The notes under the pieces are model-generated. The model worked only from the letters and a program-made list of their open reading frames with translations, was not told the origin of the DNA and searched no databases. Both the position numbers and the translations under genes were made by a program. Positions 1 through 11,219 of a stretch of 64,000 bases of DNA are shown piece after piece (positions within the stretch are counted from its first letter, which is position 1; each line of letters starts with the position of its first letter). Source of the DNA: Euborellia annulipes (taxonomy: Eukaryota > Arthropoda > Insecta > Dermaptera > Anisolabididae); the NCBI GenBank assembly GCA_023213315.1, contig JAKCPI010009379.1, positions 1 to 64,000 on the forward strand, written 5' to 3'.

Positions 1-3000
1 ATATTATTATATTATTGGCTGCATCCTCTTTTTGTATCATTAATCCAATTGTATAACAGCCACAATCCGTTATAAAAAGAAAAATAATTATGTATAATTT
101 CTTTAAAATTATATTAAAAATTAATATATGTTACTAAAACTAAAAGCTTTGGGCGCGGGATTTGCAAATTTTAATTGTATAAATAGGCCTATTATATGTT
201 TGATGAATACATTTTAATACCATAGACTAGGCGGGTAGTTAGGCAAAACAGTTTGAAAAGTAACTCAAATGTACCAGTTAGATTAATTAATTTTTTTTTT
301 TTTTCGATTCATGTATCGGTGAATTAAGGTTAGTGTATCCTCTGCAATGGAAATTGCAAGAGATTGTTAATTTGCGCGCCCAACGCTTTTAGTTTTAGTA
401 ACATATATTAATTTTTAATAATTTTAAAGAAATTATACATAATTATTTTTCTCTTTTTAGTACAATTATAAAAGCGTTGTTTTTAATTTTTTTTTATAAT
501 ATTTTATTTAACTCTTTTTAGTTTTTGTAATAAAATATTAATACGTAGGCCCTATTATTTATATATAAGAGATACATATACACGATACAATAAGACAATT
601 TGTATTTTAAAAGAAGAGAAATTTTCGATTATAAATTCCACCCCCAAATTGAAATGCCTGAACACCAAATTGAATATACGGTTATCGTCAAAGTGTTATA
701 TGGCCTAAATTGCCGAAAAGACTGTGAATGTTTGTGTGAGTGTGAGCGTGAATGAGAAAAAAGTGTGAAGGTTTAAAAAAAAAAAAAAATTCCACCCCCA
801 CTTTTTTTGATCGGCCGCCATTTTTGAAATTAATTGACATACAAAGATGAGACATAAAATATTGCATTGTCACAGGAGTTACATAAAATTTCAAAGGCTC
901 TGGATTAACTAGAACTGGTCGTAATTTCGATCTCCTAACTTTGTCGGACCAAACAATGGAAATGTGATTAATTGGCCGCCATTTGAATTTTTTGAATTTT
1001 TAATTATTCTGAAAAGCACATTTTGTAGTGTAAAGTCTATTTAACACCTCTGACAATGCTTTAAAACTCTAGCTTAATTATAAATAGGAGAAGTTCTGAT
1101 TATAAAACTTCCCCCCTCTTTTGTCGATCGGCCGCCATTTTGAAATGAATTGACCTACAAAAAATGAGACACATCAAATATTGCATTGTCATGAGAGTTA
1201 CATATAATTATATGTGTATAAATTTTTCAAAGCTCTTCGTTAACTAGAACTGGTCGTAATTTCGATTTGCAGATTTGTCGGAAAAAACAGGAAAGCAAGT
1301 TAATAAAAGCGTTGTAAAAAATTGTGTGAAAAAAATCGAAAAAATCGATCATTATTAATGATTTTTTTGCATTTTATGCGACAAAATCAACCCCACGTCC
1401 TCCCCCCCTTGGATCAAATGCTCATGTTTTTGAACTTTTCACTTCTCTAGACCTTCTGAAGAAATGTTAAGCCTAAAACATTCCTTTTAATCCCTCCAAA
1501 TTTGCTTCATGGCCCTATAATTAAAGGGAAAAGGGGTGGAAATAAGTAGGGCTCTCCCCGAAAACGGTACGTGGTGGGGAATTATCTCTCGGGAGCCGGA
1601 AAAAAAGTTTCATTTTACCGCACAGTGTAATCCTTGTTTTATTTTTTTCCAAATTATTTTTTGTTTTAGGTATCATCAACAGTATAATTCAAGAAATAAT
1701 AAATTTGATAAAATATTATTTCTTCAAAAAGAGTTTAAAAATAGAGAATCAAGAATCCTTAATTTAGAGAGAAGCATTTATTGAGACTCGCCCCGAATTT
1801 TATGCAATGAAGGGGTATGCTCAATTCAATTCTTCTTCTTAAGGTTGTTGGGACATTAAAGCACTTTGTTAGATTAAAAGCTAATTTTTTAATATGTTAT
1901 TAATCACTATCAAATGCGTATAAAATAAAATTTTGAAGCAGATCTGACCCAGGGTTATCGTGTAATTAATTTTTAAAAAATTGAAATTTAACATGTAGCC
2001 TATGGGGAATATCGACGAAACGCACACATATCGAATTATCACCTCTGCAATATATACAAAAACAAAAAACTTACATTTTATCAATTCACTTCAGAGGGAT
2101 ACGTTAAAAATAAAATCAAAAGTTTCTGCCCAACGCTTTTAAAGATATTTTAACAAGAAAGTCAAAAAAATTCTCCAAAATGACAGTCGCCAATATTTAA
2201 AAATAAGTAAGTCTCGGAGAGTCAGACCAGCCTGGCAACGTCGCATAAAATAATTGACTTTTCTCGATGTCAGTTACATTTTTTTTTTCCATTTTACGAT
2301 ATTTTTTCTCGCAAATCGTCCATTCTGTTTAAAATGATTTGCATTAAACATTGTAATATATTAAATTAAATAAAATTGAAGGCTTTTAAGATTTAAAATA
2401 GATAGTTGATGAATGCAATGTTGCCAGTTCTATATTACGTGAAAAACTGCTCAAGTCAAAGTTCATTCATTTATTATTTTTTGGTAATTAAATTATTAAC
2501 TTAATACAATTATAAACTATGATACTAATCACGACTAAATTATAATAAGGAATTTTGGCATTCAAATTTTTAATTTTATTTAAAAAAAAATTTAGATTCT
2601 ATTATGACTTACGATGTACTATCCGAACAACCTTAAACAAGATAAATAATTTTATTAAAAATTTTGTTAAAATTATACTTAATATATATATATTAGGGTG
2701 GTCCTTATTTTTTGACTTTTTAATTCAAAAACTCTCACTCCCTAGTTTTTGTCCTTTTTTTCTAAGGATCAATTTGACACCTCATTTTTTCAAATCGGAC
2801 GCCGGTACCCCCCCCCCGGGAGGCAGATATCAGGGGGGTCGGCAATCAAAGAAAGATTTACTAAAAAAAAAACAAAAAAAAGGTAAAATGATATGAATTT
2901 TGTATAGAAAACTTTGAGGGGGCGGCAAATTAAATTTTGCCCCCCCCCTAATAAATCTCCTAGTTCCGGCCCTGCCCATTTTCTAAAGGCCGTAGAAGAG

Positions 3001-3074
3001 TATTTTTAAATAGAAATGTAAGGATGTATGATGACAAGCTTGGGCATTTTATAACTTCATTTGAAACCAAGTAA

Positions 3075-3162
3075 TCTGGTGTGCTGGCGCAGAGATACAA
3101 CTTTCTCTTACCTTTCGGTAAGAGAAAGTTGCGCACCGTGTTTGTTACACCAGATTTTTTAT
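3075..3162. repeat. Dispersed hairpin motif (ATCTGGTGT...ACACCAGAT)
   Basis: The core is AACTTTCTCTTACC, a TTTC loop and its exact complement, flanked by imperfect CTGGTGT/ACACCAG arms. Related hairpins lie at 5740-5830, 9215-9300, 11890-11985, 20530-20625 and 24495-24580, usually followed by TTTTTTGTGTCGACAT. A foldback like this could be a transposon end. I see no boundary that settles the class. Confidence 0.6.
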
Positions 3163-3830
3163 GTCGAGATATATTTAGTTTCCCATAGCAGGTTAGTTAA
3201 CTTGACCACTTTCATTTCATAAGTAAAAAGTAAAAAGTAAAAAAGCCAATTAGTTCAAAATTTCCATAGGCTCTGTAATTTTAAATGATTGCTTGAAATA
3301 AACTATGGTTATTTTTCAAAATTTTAATCTCATATTTGGATATTTTATACACAATAGAGAATCCTAAATATTGAATAAATATAAAATTTCACAAGAATTG
3401 AAAATTTTTTTTTAAATGTGTAAAAAGTTTCAAACCCCCTTTTGAATCGAAATTAACATCCAAATCCCCATAGGGATTTAACATTGGCTCTATGGAAGGA
3501 AGAGCCGGAAAATGAATTTGAAAAATATGAAAAAGTACATCAGTAAAGTGTACTTCAAACAATTTTCACAAAACAAAAACAAAATTTCACTGATATACTT
3601 TTTTAAAGCGTATCTAAAAAATAATTGATTTTTGAAGCCCTCTGGGCTTTGCTGCTTACAGTAGTGTGTTAGAGCAGATCCAGATATCTGTACCTCTACT
3701 GGTTAACCAAGCGGCGCATAAGTGAAAAATTTTTCTTTAAAGTTTTTCACGTTTTCGTTACGAGTTAGTAACTTGCGCGACTAACTGCATATAAGGGGAA
3801 GTGAGTTTTATTGGTGCAGGTCGAGGGTCC

Positions 3831-3905
3831 GGTGGCCTGGTGCAATGGATAGCACGCCTATGCTCCGGAAAGGCGGAGACCCTGGGTTCGATTCCCGGGG
3901 GCCAT
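3831..3905 (+). other. tRNA-like sequence with A and B boxes
   Basis: It has a plausible D arm (GTGC...GCAC), an A-box match (TGGTGCAATGG) and a B-box match inside a T arm (GGGTTCGATTCC). The acceptor and anticodon stems do not fold properly: the CCTAT/AAAGG stem has a mismatch and no clear U33-anticodon arrangement. It is therefore more likely a tRNA pseudogene or SINE head than a working tRNA gene, although the Pol III internal promoter looks intact. The remaining fold is loosely Arg-like. Confidence 0.55.
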
Positions 3906-5285
3906 GGGATGTTTGGCCTCATCAATAAAAAACACTCACATGTCTTGTTAAATTAAATTTATCAATTTTGTTGGAGCGAATTTTGAAAAAATCAAAAAAA
4001 AAACTGAAAAAGTACATCAGTAAAGTCTAGTAATCTTTGGTCGATTTTGTTCAAAAGCTTAATTTCACGCCTCAGGAGTGTGCCTAACTTAAACATAAAA
4101 TTTCAATTCGGTAGCTCAATTCCTTCATGCTAAAAATCGTTACACAGACCAATTTGCGGAACCCACTTTTTTGGATTCAGGAGACCTCAAAACGTCCATC
4201 AAAAAAAATCCATCAAAATCTCCACATCGAATTTTTGATACGATCGCAATACTTTCTCTCTCTATATATTTCATATATAGTTTAAGAGAAAGTAAAAAGG
4301 ATGGATCTAGTTGATTTTTAGCTAATTAGGCATACTGTAACAACCAGGGTCGTAGCTAGGGGAGATTCCAACCCCCCCCTCTGAAATCTTGAAAAATTAT
4401 AAATAAGGAGAAATATATGCTTATTGTGGCTGGTCCTTGGTGTTGATGTCTCGAAGATCCTTTTATGCTGCCGCCAGCTGGTGGGACGTCCTGCAACGGA
4501 TTGTAGTTGATAAGGGTAAAGAGTTGATTGAATATCTATGTTTTAAATTGAACGTTGGGTTAATTAATAAGAAATACTGGTAAATATAAGTAATGATAAT
4601 GATAATTAAAAGTAACAATCAAAAATACGATCACCCCTTGGTCGTCTGATGGTCAACTGCTTGATTGTGATGGCTAATACAGCAAACAATTTGTCCCAAT
4701 AATTTTAAATTTAAAAATAAATTTATTGTTATTATTAATCACATATTAATTAAGAAAATTTTAAAATAAGCTTAGATATATTGAAAAATTATCTGTCAAA
4801 TAGTTCAGCACTCTTGCAAAATATGGCAGGCTAGTCTAATAGCCGGTACACTATAAGCCTATATTTATATATTTATATACTTTTATAAAAGATAAATAAT
4901 ATATAATAACATTTATAAAGTATTCATTGTTAAAAGATCAATGAAAATCAACCAAATGCATTAAATTATTATCTACCATTCTGACATCTCTTGGCAAATT
5001 TTCGTAATAGGTATTTTTTTTTGGCTTACATTTTAAGACACACAATGCCCTCTTTTCGGTAATAACATCTACACTACTAAACCCCTTAATCGCTGAGTCC
5101 ATGTCTACTGTCCATCCGCGTGAATGTCTGGATTTACAAGATTCGTTTCATATTTGGTTCTCATGGGAAAGAAATCTTTGCTTATTTAAAATATCTCATA
5201 TTCTAGACCGAAACTCCTCAACTACGCTGGCTTTTCGGCAAAGGTGTAGGAAGGGAAAAACAAAAATGAAAATTTTTTTTTTATT

Positions 5286-5361
5286 GTGTGTGTGCGTGTG
5301 TGTGTGTGGGGGGGGGGGTGTGCGTGCGTGTGCGTGTGCTTGTGTGTGTGTGTGTTCAATT
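5286..5361. repeat. TG-rich microsatellite inside a dispersed repeat
   Basis: A TG-rich tract with a G run near 5309. It lies between a conserved left flank and the motif TTTAAACATGAAGGAATTGAG on its right. The mirror tract is at about 9699-9765. Similar tracts at 19325-19354 and 20290-20339 sit at the same internal position of related repeats. Open frames of K/H/T or V/C repeats here are artefacts of the tract. Confidence 0.85.
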
Positions 5362-6122
5362 TTAAACATGAAGGAATTGAGCTAGGAAGTTGAAATTTTA
5401 TATTTAAGTTAGGCACCCCCCTGAGGCGTGGAAATAAGCTTTTAAATAAAATCGGCCAAAAACTACTAGTACTTTACTGATGTTAATTTTTCAGTTTTTT
5501 TTTTTTTCGATTTTCTCAAAATTCACTTCAAAGATTTTGATTAAAATTCAAAAATCAATTATTTTTTAGATGTTCTTTAAAATGCATATTCTCATTTTGC
5601 TTTTGAAATCTTATGAAGACCACTTTACTCTTGTACTTCATAGGAAAGATAGAAGCCAGGGTATCAAAATATAAATAGATATTTTCCCATACTTATAATT
5701 TCATCTAATATATCAACGGAAACTATATATAGGTATGTCGACACAAAAAATCTGGTGTGACAAGCACAGTACAGTACCTTTGGTAAGGGAAAGTTGTCTG
5801 CTGTGCGACAGTCACACCAGATTTTTTTAAATATTTTATTTTGGAACTTTTCGGATTTTCGGTTATTTTTTTTTCGGCGAAAAATTTTTCAGTGAGTTTG
5901 TTTTCGGCTAGAAAATTTTCGGGGAGTTTTTTGCTAGTTTTTTTCGGCGAGAATTATTATATTACACTGGCACTACATTTAAAATATATTTTCCAGAAAT
6001 CAATTATAATAAAAATAATTATCCATTATCCATTTTTTGTTTTGCGGACTATTTGACGCCCCTTTGTGAGTAGCGCCCGGAGCATCATGACCCCCCCTTG
6101 CCCCCCCCCTCGCTACGCCACT

Positions 6123-7260
6123 TCTACAGAGAACCTTAACTGACTCCAAATCAAAATTAAAATTATGGCTTAAGTCTTGCGAATGTTTTTGTAGGGCTGT
6201 AACATTATTAGTTTTGTCAACCGACCTTCTATGTTCATCCACCCTCAATTTTAATGCTCTTTTTGCGTTTCCAATATAAACCTTATTGCAGTCCTTGCAC
6301 TCAATTTGGTAAACTGTGCTATGAATTTTGTCTTTTTTATCTTTGTCTTTAGTGTTATATGAGAACATTAAGTTTCCAGTTGTTTTTGGAATAATATTTA
6401 TTTTATATTTATGGAATATGGCTTTAATTTTATTGAAATCACGGGTGAAAGTTATTGGGAAAAAACCGAAACTTTCTTTTTCTATTTTATTGTTAAGCGA
6501 GGAAAATGGGGGTGGTGGGTTGTTTAGTTTTGCTATTTTTGTCTTTGTTTTATTTATAATTTTGTTTGTTAAAGGAATGGGGTAATTGTTATTTTTCGTT
6601 ATTTTTATATATTTTTTTATATTATTTTCCCAAAAACAACGGTCACTTAAACTCAAAATTCCATAGAGTAGGCCATCGAGTACATTCAATTTATGTGACA
6701 TTGGGCTGGACGAATGAAAGTTTTAAATAATATTGCTGGAGTAAGGTTTTTGATACCAGTCAATACCTATATTGGGCTCTCTGTTGTAAAGGTCTTCGGA
6801 CCTTATGCACCCATTCCAAAAAAAAAAAAAAAAAAAAAAAAAGGGTCATATCAAGAAAGTTAATACAATTATTGTTTTCCATTTCAACTGTGAATTTTAG
6901 AGCACTATTGTATGAGTTAATTTTTTCCAGTACGTTTTCAACCTGGTCCCGTTTTAATGCTGTAATGCAATCGTCAACATACTGGAAGAAAAAGACAGGG
7001 TTGATTTTGTCTATGACAGTTTTATGGAAATCATGCATGACTAAGTTTGCGAGAGCAGGTGCCATGTTTGTTCCCATTCCTAAGCCTTCTTTTTGTTTAA
7101 AATAATTATTATTGAATTTAAAACAGGATTTTGTAATTTTGATGAAATTTTCCTGTGTAAGGCATGTGTTTGTTGCTATTTGTGACCAATACTTTTTAAT
7201 CAGGTTATAAATAAGTTGTATAGGGATCGAGTTAAAAAGAGAAACCACATCGAACGAGAC
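6123..7260 (-). pseudogene. Penelope-like retroelement fragment (RT and GIY-YIG endonuclease)
   Basis: On the minus strand the upstream part (7248 to about 6843) encodes Penelope-type RT with QKEGLGMGTNMAPALANL and a YVDD catalytic motif near 6975. A run of A (about T22 on the coding strand, near 6820-6841) breaks the frame. Downstream, about 6701-6130, is a GIY-YIG endonuclease with STVYQIECKDCNKVYIGNA and a following R-x-x-EH segment. The frame then runs into an hAT-like terminus at about 6122. These domains define Penelope-like elements, which prime reverse transcription at nicked or exposed chromosome ends. This copy is broken. Confidence 0.85.
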
Positions 7261-7477
7261 GAGTAAATGGTCATTGGGAAGTACGACATTTTTTAATAAT
7301 TTCTCTCGGCATCACTCATTAAGCTTCTATCTCATATTCTATTGCAAATGTCATCAATTCAGAGATGATATACAGGTATAATATCTCTATTTTTCTTAAT
7401 CACTATGCAATATGAATTATAGAAATAAAATATTTATTTTTTATTTATTTATATATTTTCTTTCCCCTACTAGCAGT

Positions 7478-7506
7478 GGCGGCTCGTGACCGAGACAACT
7501 GGGTAG
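7478..7506 (+). mobile_element. Fragment of another hAT-like terminus
   Basis: CAGTGGCGGCTCGTGA here matches the left end of the element at 54430-54949. Only the end is present before the 7515 element interrupts it, and the right end is not found. Confidence 0.5.
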
Positions 7507-7514
7507 GCGACAAA

Positions 7515-7895
7515 CAGTAGCGTAGCCAGGATTTCTGCTTGGGGGGGGGGCCAAAATTTTTATTAAACCCCCCCCCCCCCCCCTCTTCTCCAAGAAACTT
7601 CAAGTGGAGAAATTTTTTTTAGATAATATAATAATTATAAATAAAAAACAAATAAAAAAAAAATTTTTTTTTCTTGAAATAAAAAATAATTTTAATACAA
7701 AATTCGTAAATATTAGAGATTTTTTCAATTATTTATAAGTTTTTTGTTAGTTTTTAGAATTTATAAGAGTTAATAAAATTATTATTTAAAAAAAAAAAAA
7801 TCATTAGGGAAAACATTAGGTATTTTTTTGTTTTGGAGAAGGCTTTGGGGGGGGCCGCCAGTGGCGTATTCAGGGGGGCCCTGAATACGCCACTG
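7515..7895 (+). mobile_element. Small non-autonomous hAT-like element in the palindrome spacer
   Basis: It starts CAGTAGCGTAGCCAGG and ends CCTGAATACGCCACTG. It is flanked by a perfect 8-bp duplication GCGACAAA (7507-7514 and 7896-7903), the length typical of the hAT superfamily. G and C runs lie just inside the ends. Its last 36 bases form their own palindrome, so the right terminus is duplicated in inverted form. A second copy in the opposite orientation is at 19554-19919. No coding capacity. Confidence 0.9.
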
Positions 7896-8056
7896 GCGAC
7901 AAATATATATATGGTATATATATTACTTACGAAAAATAGAAAAAAAGAAAGAAAAAAGGCGTATTTATTTATTTTTGTAAATTAAATCTATTCGCCTATC
8001 TTTTAATTTAGAAAATAATTCAATAATTTGATCTGTGAAGTTATCTTGTTTCGAAA

Positions 8057-8856
8057 TTGGAACTAATAAATCTTCATAGAATTGTGCGCTCAAAATTCAC
8101 AGTTGAAATGGAAAACAATAATTGTATTAACTTTCTTGATATGACCCTTTTTCGGAATGGAGTGCATAAGGGTCCGAAGACCTTTACAACAGAGAGCCCA
8201 ATTAAGGTATTGACTGGTATCAAAAAACACCCTCCAGCAATATTATTTAAAACTTTAATTCGTCCAGGATAATATCACCTAAATTGAATGTACTCGATGG
8301 CCTAGAGTATTGAATTTTGAGTTTAAGTGACCGTTGTTTTTAGGAAAATAATATAAAAAAAATATAAAAATAACGAAAAATAACAATTGCCCATTCCTTT
8401 AACGACAAAATTATAAATAAAACAAAGACAAAAATAGCAAAACTAAACAACCTACCCCATTTTCCTCGCTTCATAATAAAATAGAAAAAGAAAGTTTCGG
8501 TTTTTTCCCAATAACTTTCACAACTGATTTCCAATAAAATTTTAGCCATATTCCATAAATATAAAATAAATATTATTCCAAAAACAACTGGAAAGTAATG
8601 TTCTCATATAACACTAAAGACAAAGATAAAAAAGACAAATTCATAGCACAGTTTACCAAATTGAGTGCAAGGACTGCAGTAAGGTTTATATTTAAGGAGA
8701 GCGCAAAAAGAGCATTAAAGTCTGAGGGTGGATGAACATGAAGAAGATCGGTTTACAATACATTTATATAATGTTACAGCCCTACTAAAAACATTCCCCT
8801 TAGACTTAAGCTATAATTTTAATTTTGATTTGGAGTCAGTTAAGGTTCTCTGCTGG
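8057..8856 (+). pseudogene. Penelope-like fragment, mirror copy
   Basis: The inverted partner of 6123-6900. It encodes the RT tail ENNNCINFLDMTLF followed by RNGVHKGPKTF, then a degraded endonuclease ending in ESVKVLC exactly where the hAT-like terminus begins, as in the left arm. It lacks the long T-run expansion seen at 6820-6841. Frameshifts and stops interrupt the endonuclease. Confidence 0.8.
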
Positions 8857-9205
8857 AAGTGGCGTAGCGAGGGGGGGGCAAGGGGGGTCATGGTGCTCAG
8901 GAAAAGCCTGCTAGTAACAAAGTTAAGCGGCGTCACTTAATATTCCGCTAAACAAAAAATGGATAAATGGATAATTATTTTTATTATAATTGAGTTTCTG
9001 GAAGATATATTTTAAATGTGAGTGCCGGAGTGTAATATAATAATTCTCCTTCGCCGAAAAGAAACTAGCAAAAAAGGCATTTTTCTCCCCGGCGCAAAGA
9101 AAAATTTTTTTGTAGTCAATGTTAGAAAACACTACAACTCTCTGAAAAAAAATTTTTTGCCGAAAAAAATAATAACCGAAAATCCGAAAAGTTCCAAAAT
9201 AAAAT
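8857..9205 (+). mobile_element. hAT-like terminus and body inside the Penelope-like piece
   Basis: It begins AGTGGCGTAGCGAGG with a G-run, then an AT-rich body with AAACAAAAAATGG and ATTATAATTGA landmarks. The same terminus lies in mirror orientation at 6122, and the same family with both ends is at 44418-46678. The far end is not identifiable here because it merges with the palindrome arm. Confidence in the family is good; confidence in the far boundary is low. Confidence 0.6.
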
Positions 9206-9698
9206 ATTTAAAAAAATCTGGTGTGACTGTAGCTAATACTTGCAGCGGACAACTTTTTCCCTCACCAAAGGTACTGTACTGTGCTTGTCACACCAAATTT
9301 TTTGTGTCGACATACCTATATATAGTTTCCGTTGATCTATTAGATGAAATTATAAGTATGGGAAAATATCTATTTATATTTTGATACCCTGGCTTCTACT
9401 CTTTCCTATGAAGTACAAGAGTAAAGTGGTCTTCATAAGATTTCAAAAGCAAAATGAGTGAATATGCATTTTAAAGAGCATCTAAAAAATAATTGATTTT
9501 GAATTTTAGTCAAAATCTTTGAAGTGAATTTTGAGAAAATCGAAAAAAAAAAAAAAAACTGAAAAATTAACATCAGTAAAGTACTAGTAGTTTTTGGCCG
9601 ATTTTATTTAAAAGCTTATTTCCACGCCCTCCGGGGGTGCCTAACTTAAATATAAAATTTCAACTTCCTAGCTCAATTCCTTCATGTTTAAAATTGAA

Positions 9699-9765
9699 CA
9701 CACACACACACAAGCACACGCACACGCACGCACACCCCCCCCCACACACACACGCACACACACAA
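9699..9765. repeat. CA-rich microsatellite, mirror of 5286-5361
   Basis: Complement of the left-arm tract with a slightly different length and interruption pattern. Length difference is one of the few changes between the outer palindrome arms. Confidence 0.85.
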
Positions 9766-11144
9766 TAAAAAAAAAGAATTTTCATTTTTGTTTTTCCCTT
9801 CCTACACCTTTGCCGAAAAGCCAGCGTAGTTGAGGAGTTTCGGTCTAGAATATGAGATATTTTAAATAAGCAAAGATTTCTTTCCCATGAGAACCAAATA
9901 TGAAACGAATCTTGTAAATCCAGACATTCACGCGGATGGACAGTGGACATGGACTCAGCGATTAAGGGGTTTAGTAGTGTAGATGTTATTACCGAAAAGA
10001 GGGCATTGTGTGTCTTAAAATGTAAGCCAAAAAAAATACCTATTACGAAAATTTGCCAAGAGATGTCAGAATGGTAGATAATAATTTAATGCATTTGGTT
10101 GATTTTCATTGATCTTTTAACAATGAATACTTTATAAATGTTATTATATATTATTTATCTTTTTATAAAAGTATATAAATATATAAATATGGGCTTATAG
10201 TGTACCGGCTATTAGACTAGCCTGCCATATTTTGCAAGAGTGCTGAACTATTTGACAGATAATTTTTCAATATATCTAAGCTTATTTTAAAATTTTCTTA
10301 ATTAATATGTGATTAATAATAACAATAAATTTATTTTTAAATTTAAAATTATTGGGACAAATTGTTTGCTGTATTAGCCATCACAATCAAGCAGTTGACC
10401 ATCAGACGACCAAGGGGTGATCGTATTTTTGATTGTTACTTTTAATTATCATTATCATTACTTATATTTACCAGTATTTCTTATTAATTAACCCAACGTT
10501 CAATTTAAAACATAGATATTCAATCAACTCTTTACCCTTATCAACTACAATCCGTTGCAGGACGTCCCACCAGCTGGCGGCAGCATAAAAGGATCTTCGA
10601 GACATCAACACCAAGGACCAGCCACAATAAGCATATATTTCTCCTTATTTATAATTTTTCAAGATTTCAGAGGGGGGGGGGTTGGAATCTCCCTAGCTAC
10701 GACCCTGGTTGTTACAGTATGCCTAATTAGCTAAAAATCAACTAGATCCATCCTTTTTACTTTCTCTTAAACTATATGAAATATATAGAGAGAGAAAGTA
10801 TTGCGATCGTATCAAAAATTCGATGTGGAGATTTTGATGGATTTTTTTTTGATGGACGTTTTGAGGTCTCCTGAATCCAAAAAAGTGGGTTCCGCAAATT
10901 GGTCTGTGTAACGATTTTTAGCATGAAGGAATTGAGCTACCGAATTGAAATTTTATGTTTAAGTTAGGCACACTCCTGAGGCGTGAAATTAAGCTTTTGA
11001 ACAAAATCGACCAAAGATTACTAGACTTTACTGATGTACTTTTTCAGTTTTTTTTTGATTTTTTCAAAATTCGCTCCAACAAAATTGATAAATTTAATTT
11101 AACAAGACATGTGAGTGTTTTTTATTGATGAGGCCAAACATCCC

Positions 11145-11219
11145 ATGGCCCCCGGGAATCGAACCCAGGGTCTCCGCCTTTCCGGAGCATAGGCGTGCTA
11201 TCCATTGCACCAGGCCACC
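11145..11219 (-). other. tRNA-like sequence, right-arm copy
   Basis: The mirror copy of the tRNA-like sequence at 3831-3905, with the same A-box, B-box and defective anticodon stem. Confidence 0.55.

Larger units (their letters stand above)
1..6915 (+). repeat. Left arm of a 15-kb imperfect palindrome
   Basis: This arm reappears as its reverse complement at about 8075-15050. The outer part (1 to about 5735) is nearly identical to its partner, differing mainly in homopolymer lengths. The inner part (about 5740-6915) is clearly diverged, with many substitutions and small indels. The arm holds no host gene. It contains a tRNA-like sequence, a (TG)n tract, a strong hairpin and, at the inner end, a Penelope-like fragment with an hAT-like insertion. 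The arm starts at the window edge, so its outer limit is unknown. The extent was set by eye from matching landmarks. Confidence 0.9.

Noticed and set aside
1536..1784. 82-codon frame in the palindrome, repeated at 13285 and 22951
   Set aside because: The three copies differ by frameshifts in the putative protein, so there is no coding constraint; it is repeat sequence.
3831..3905. Functional tRNA-Arg gene
   Set aside because: D and T arms fit, but the anticodon arm lacks a proper stem and U33, and the acceptor pairing is poor.
5101..5416. Open frames over the TG/CA tracts (also 9660-9950, 19126-19616, 20196-20480)
   Set aside because: They are Val/Cys or His/Thr repeats created by the microsatellite and recur only as repeat copies; no domain or conserved start.
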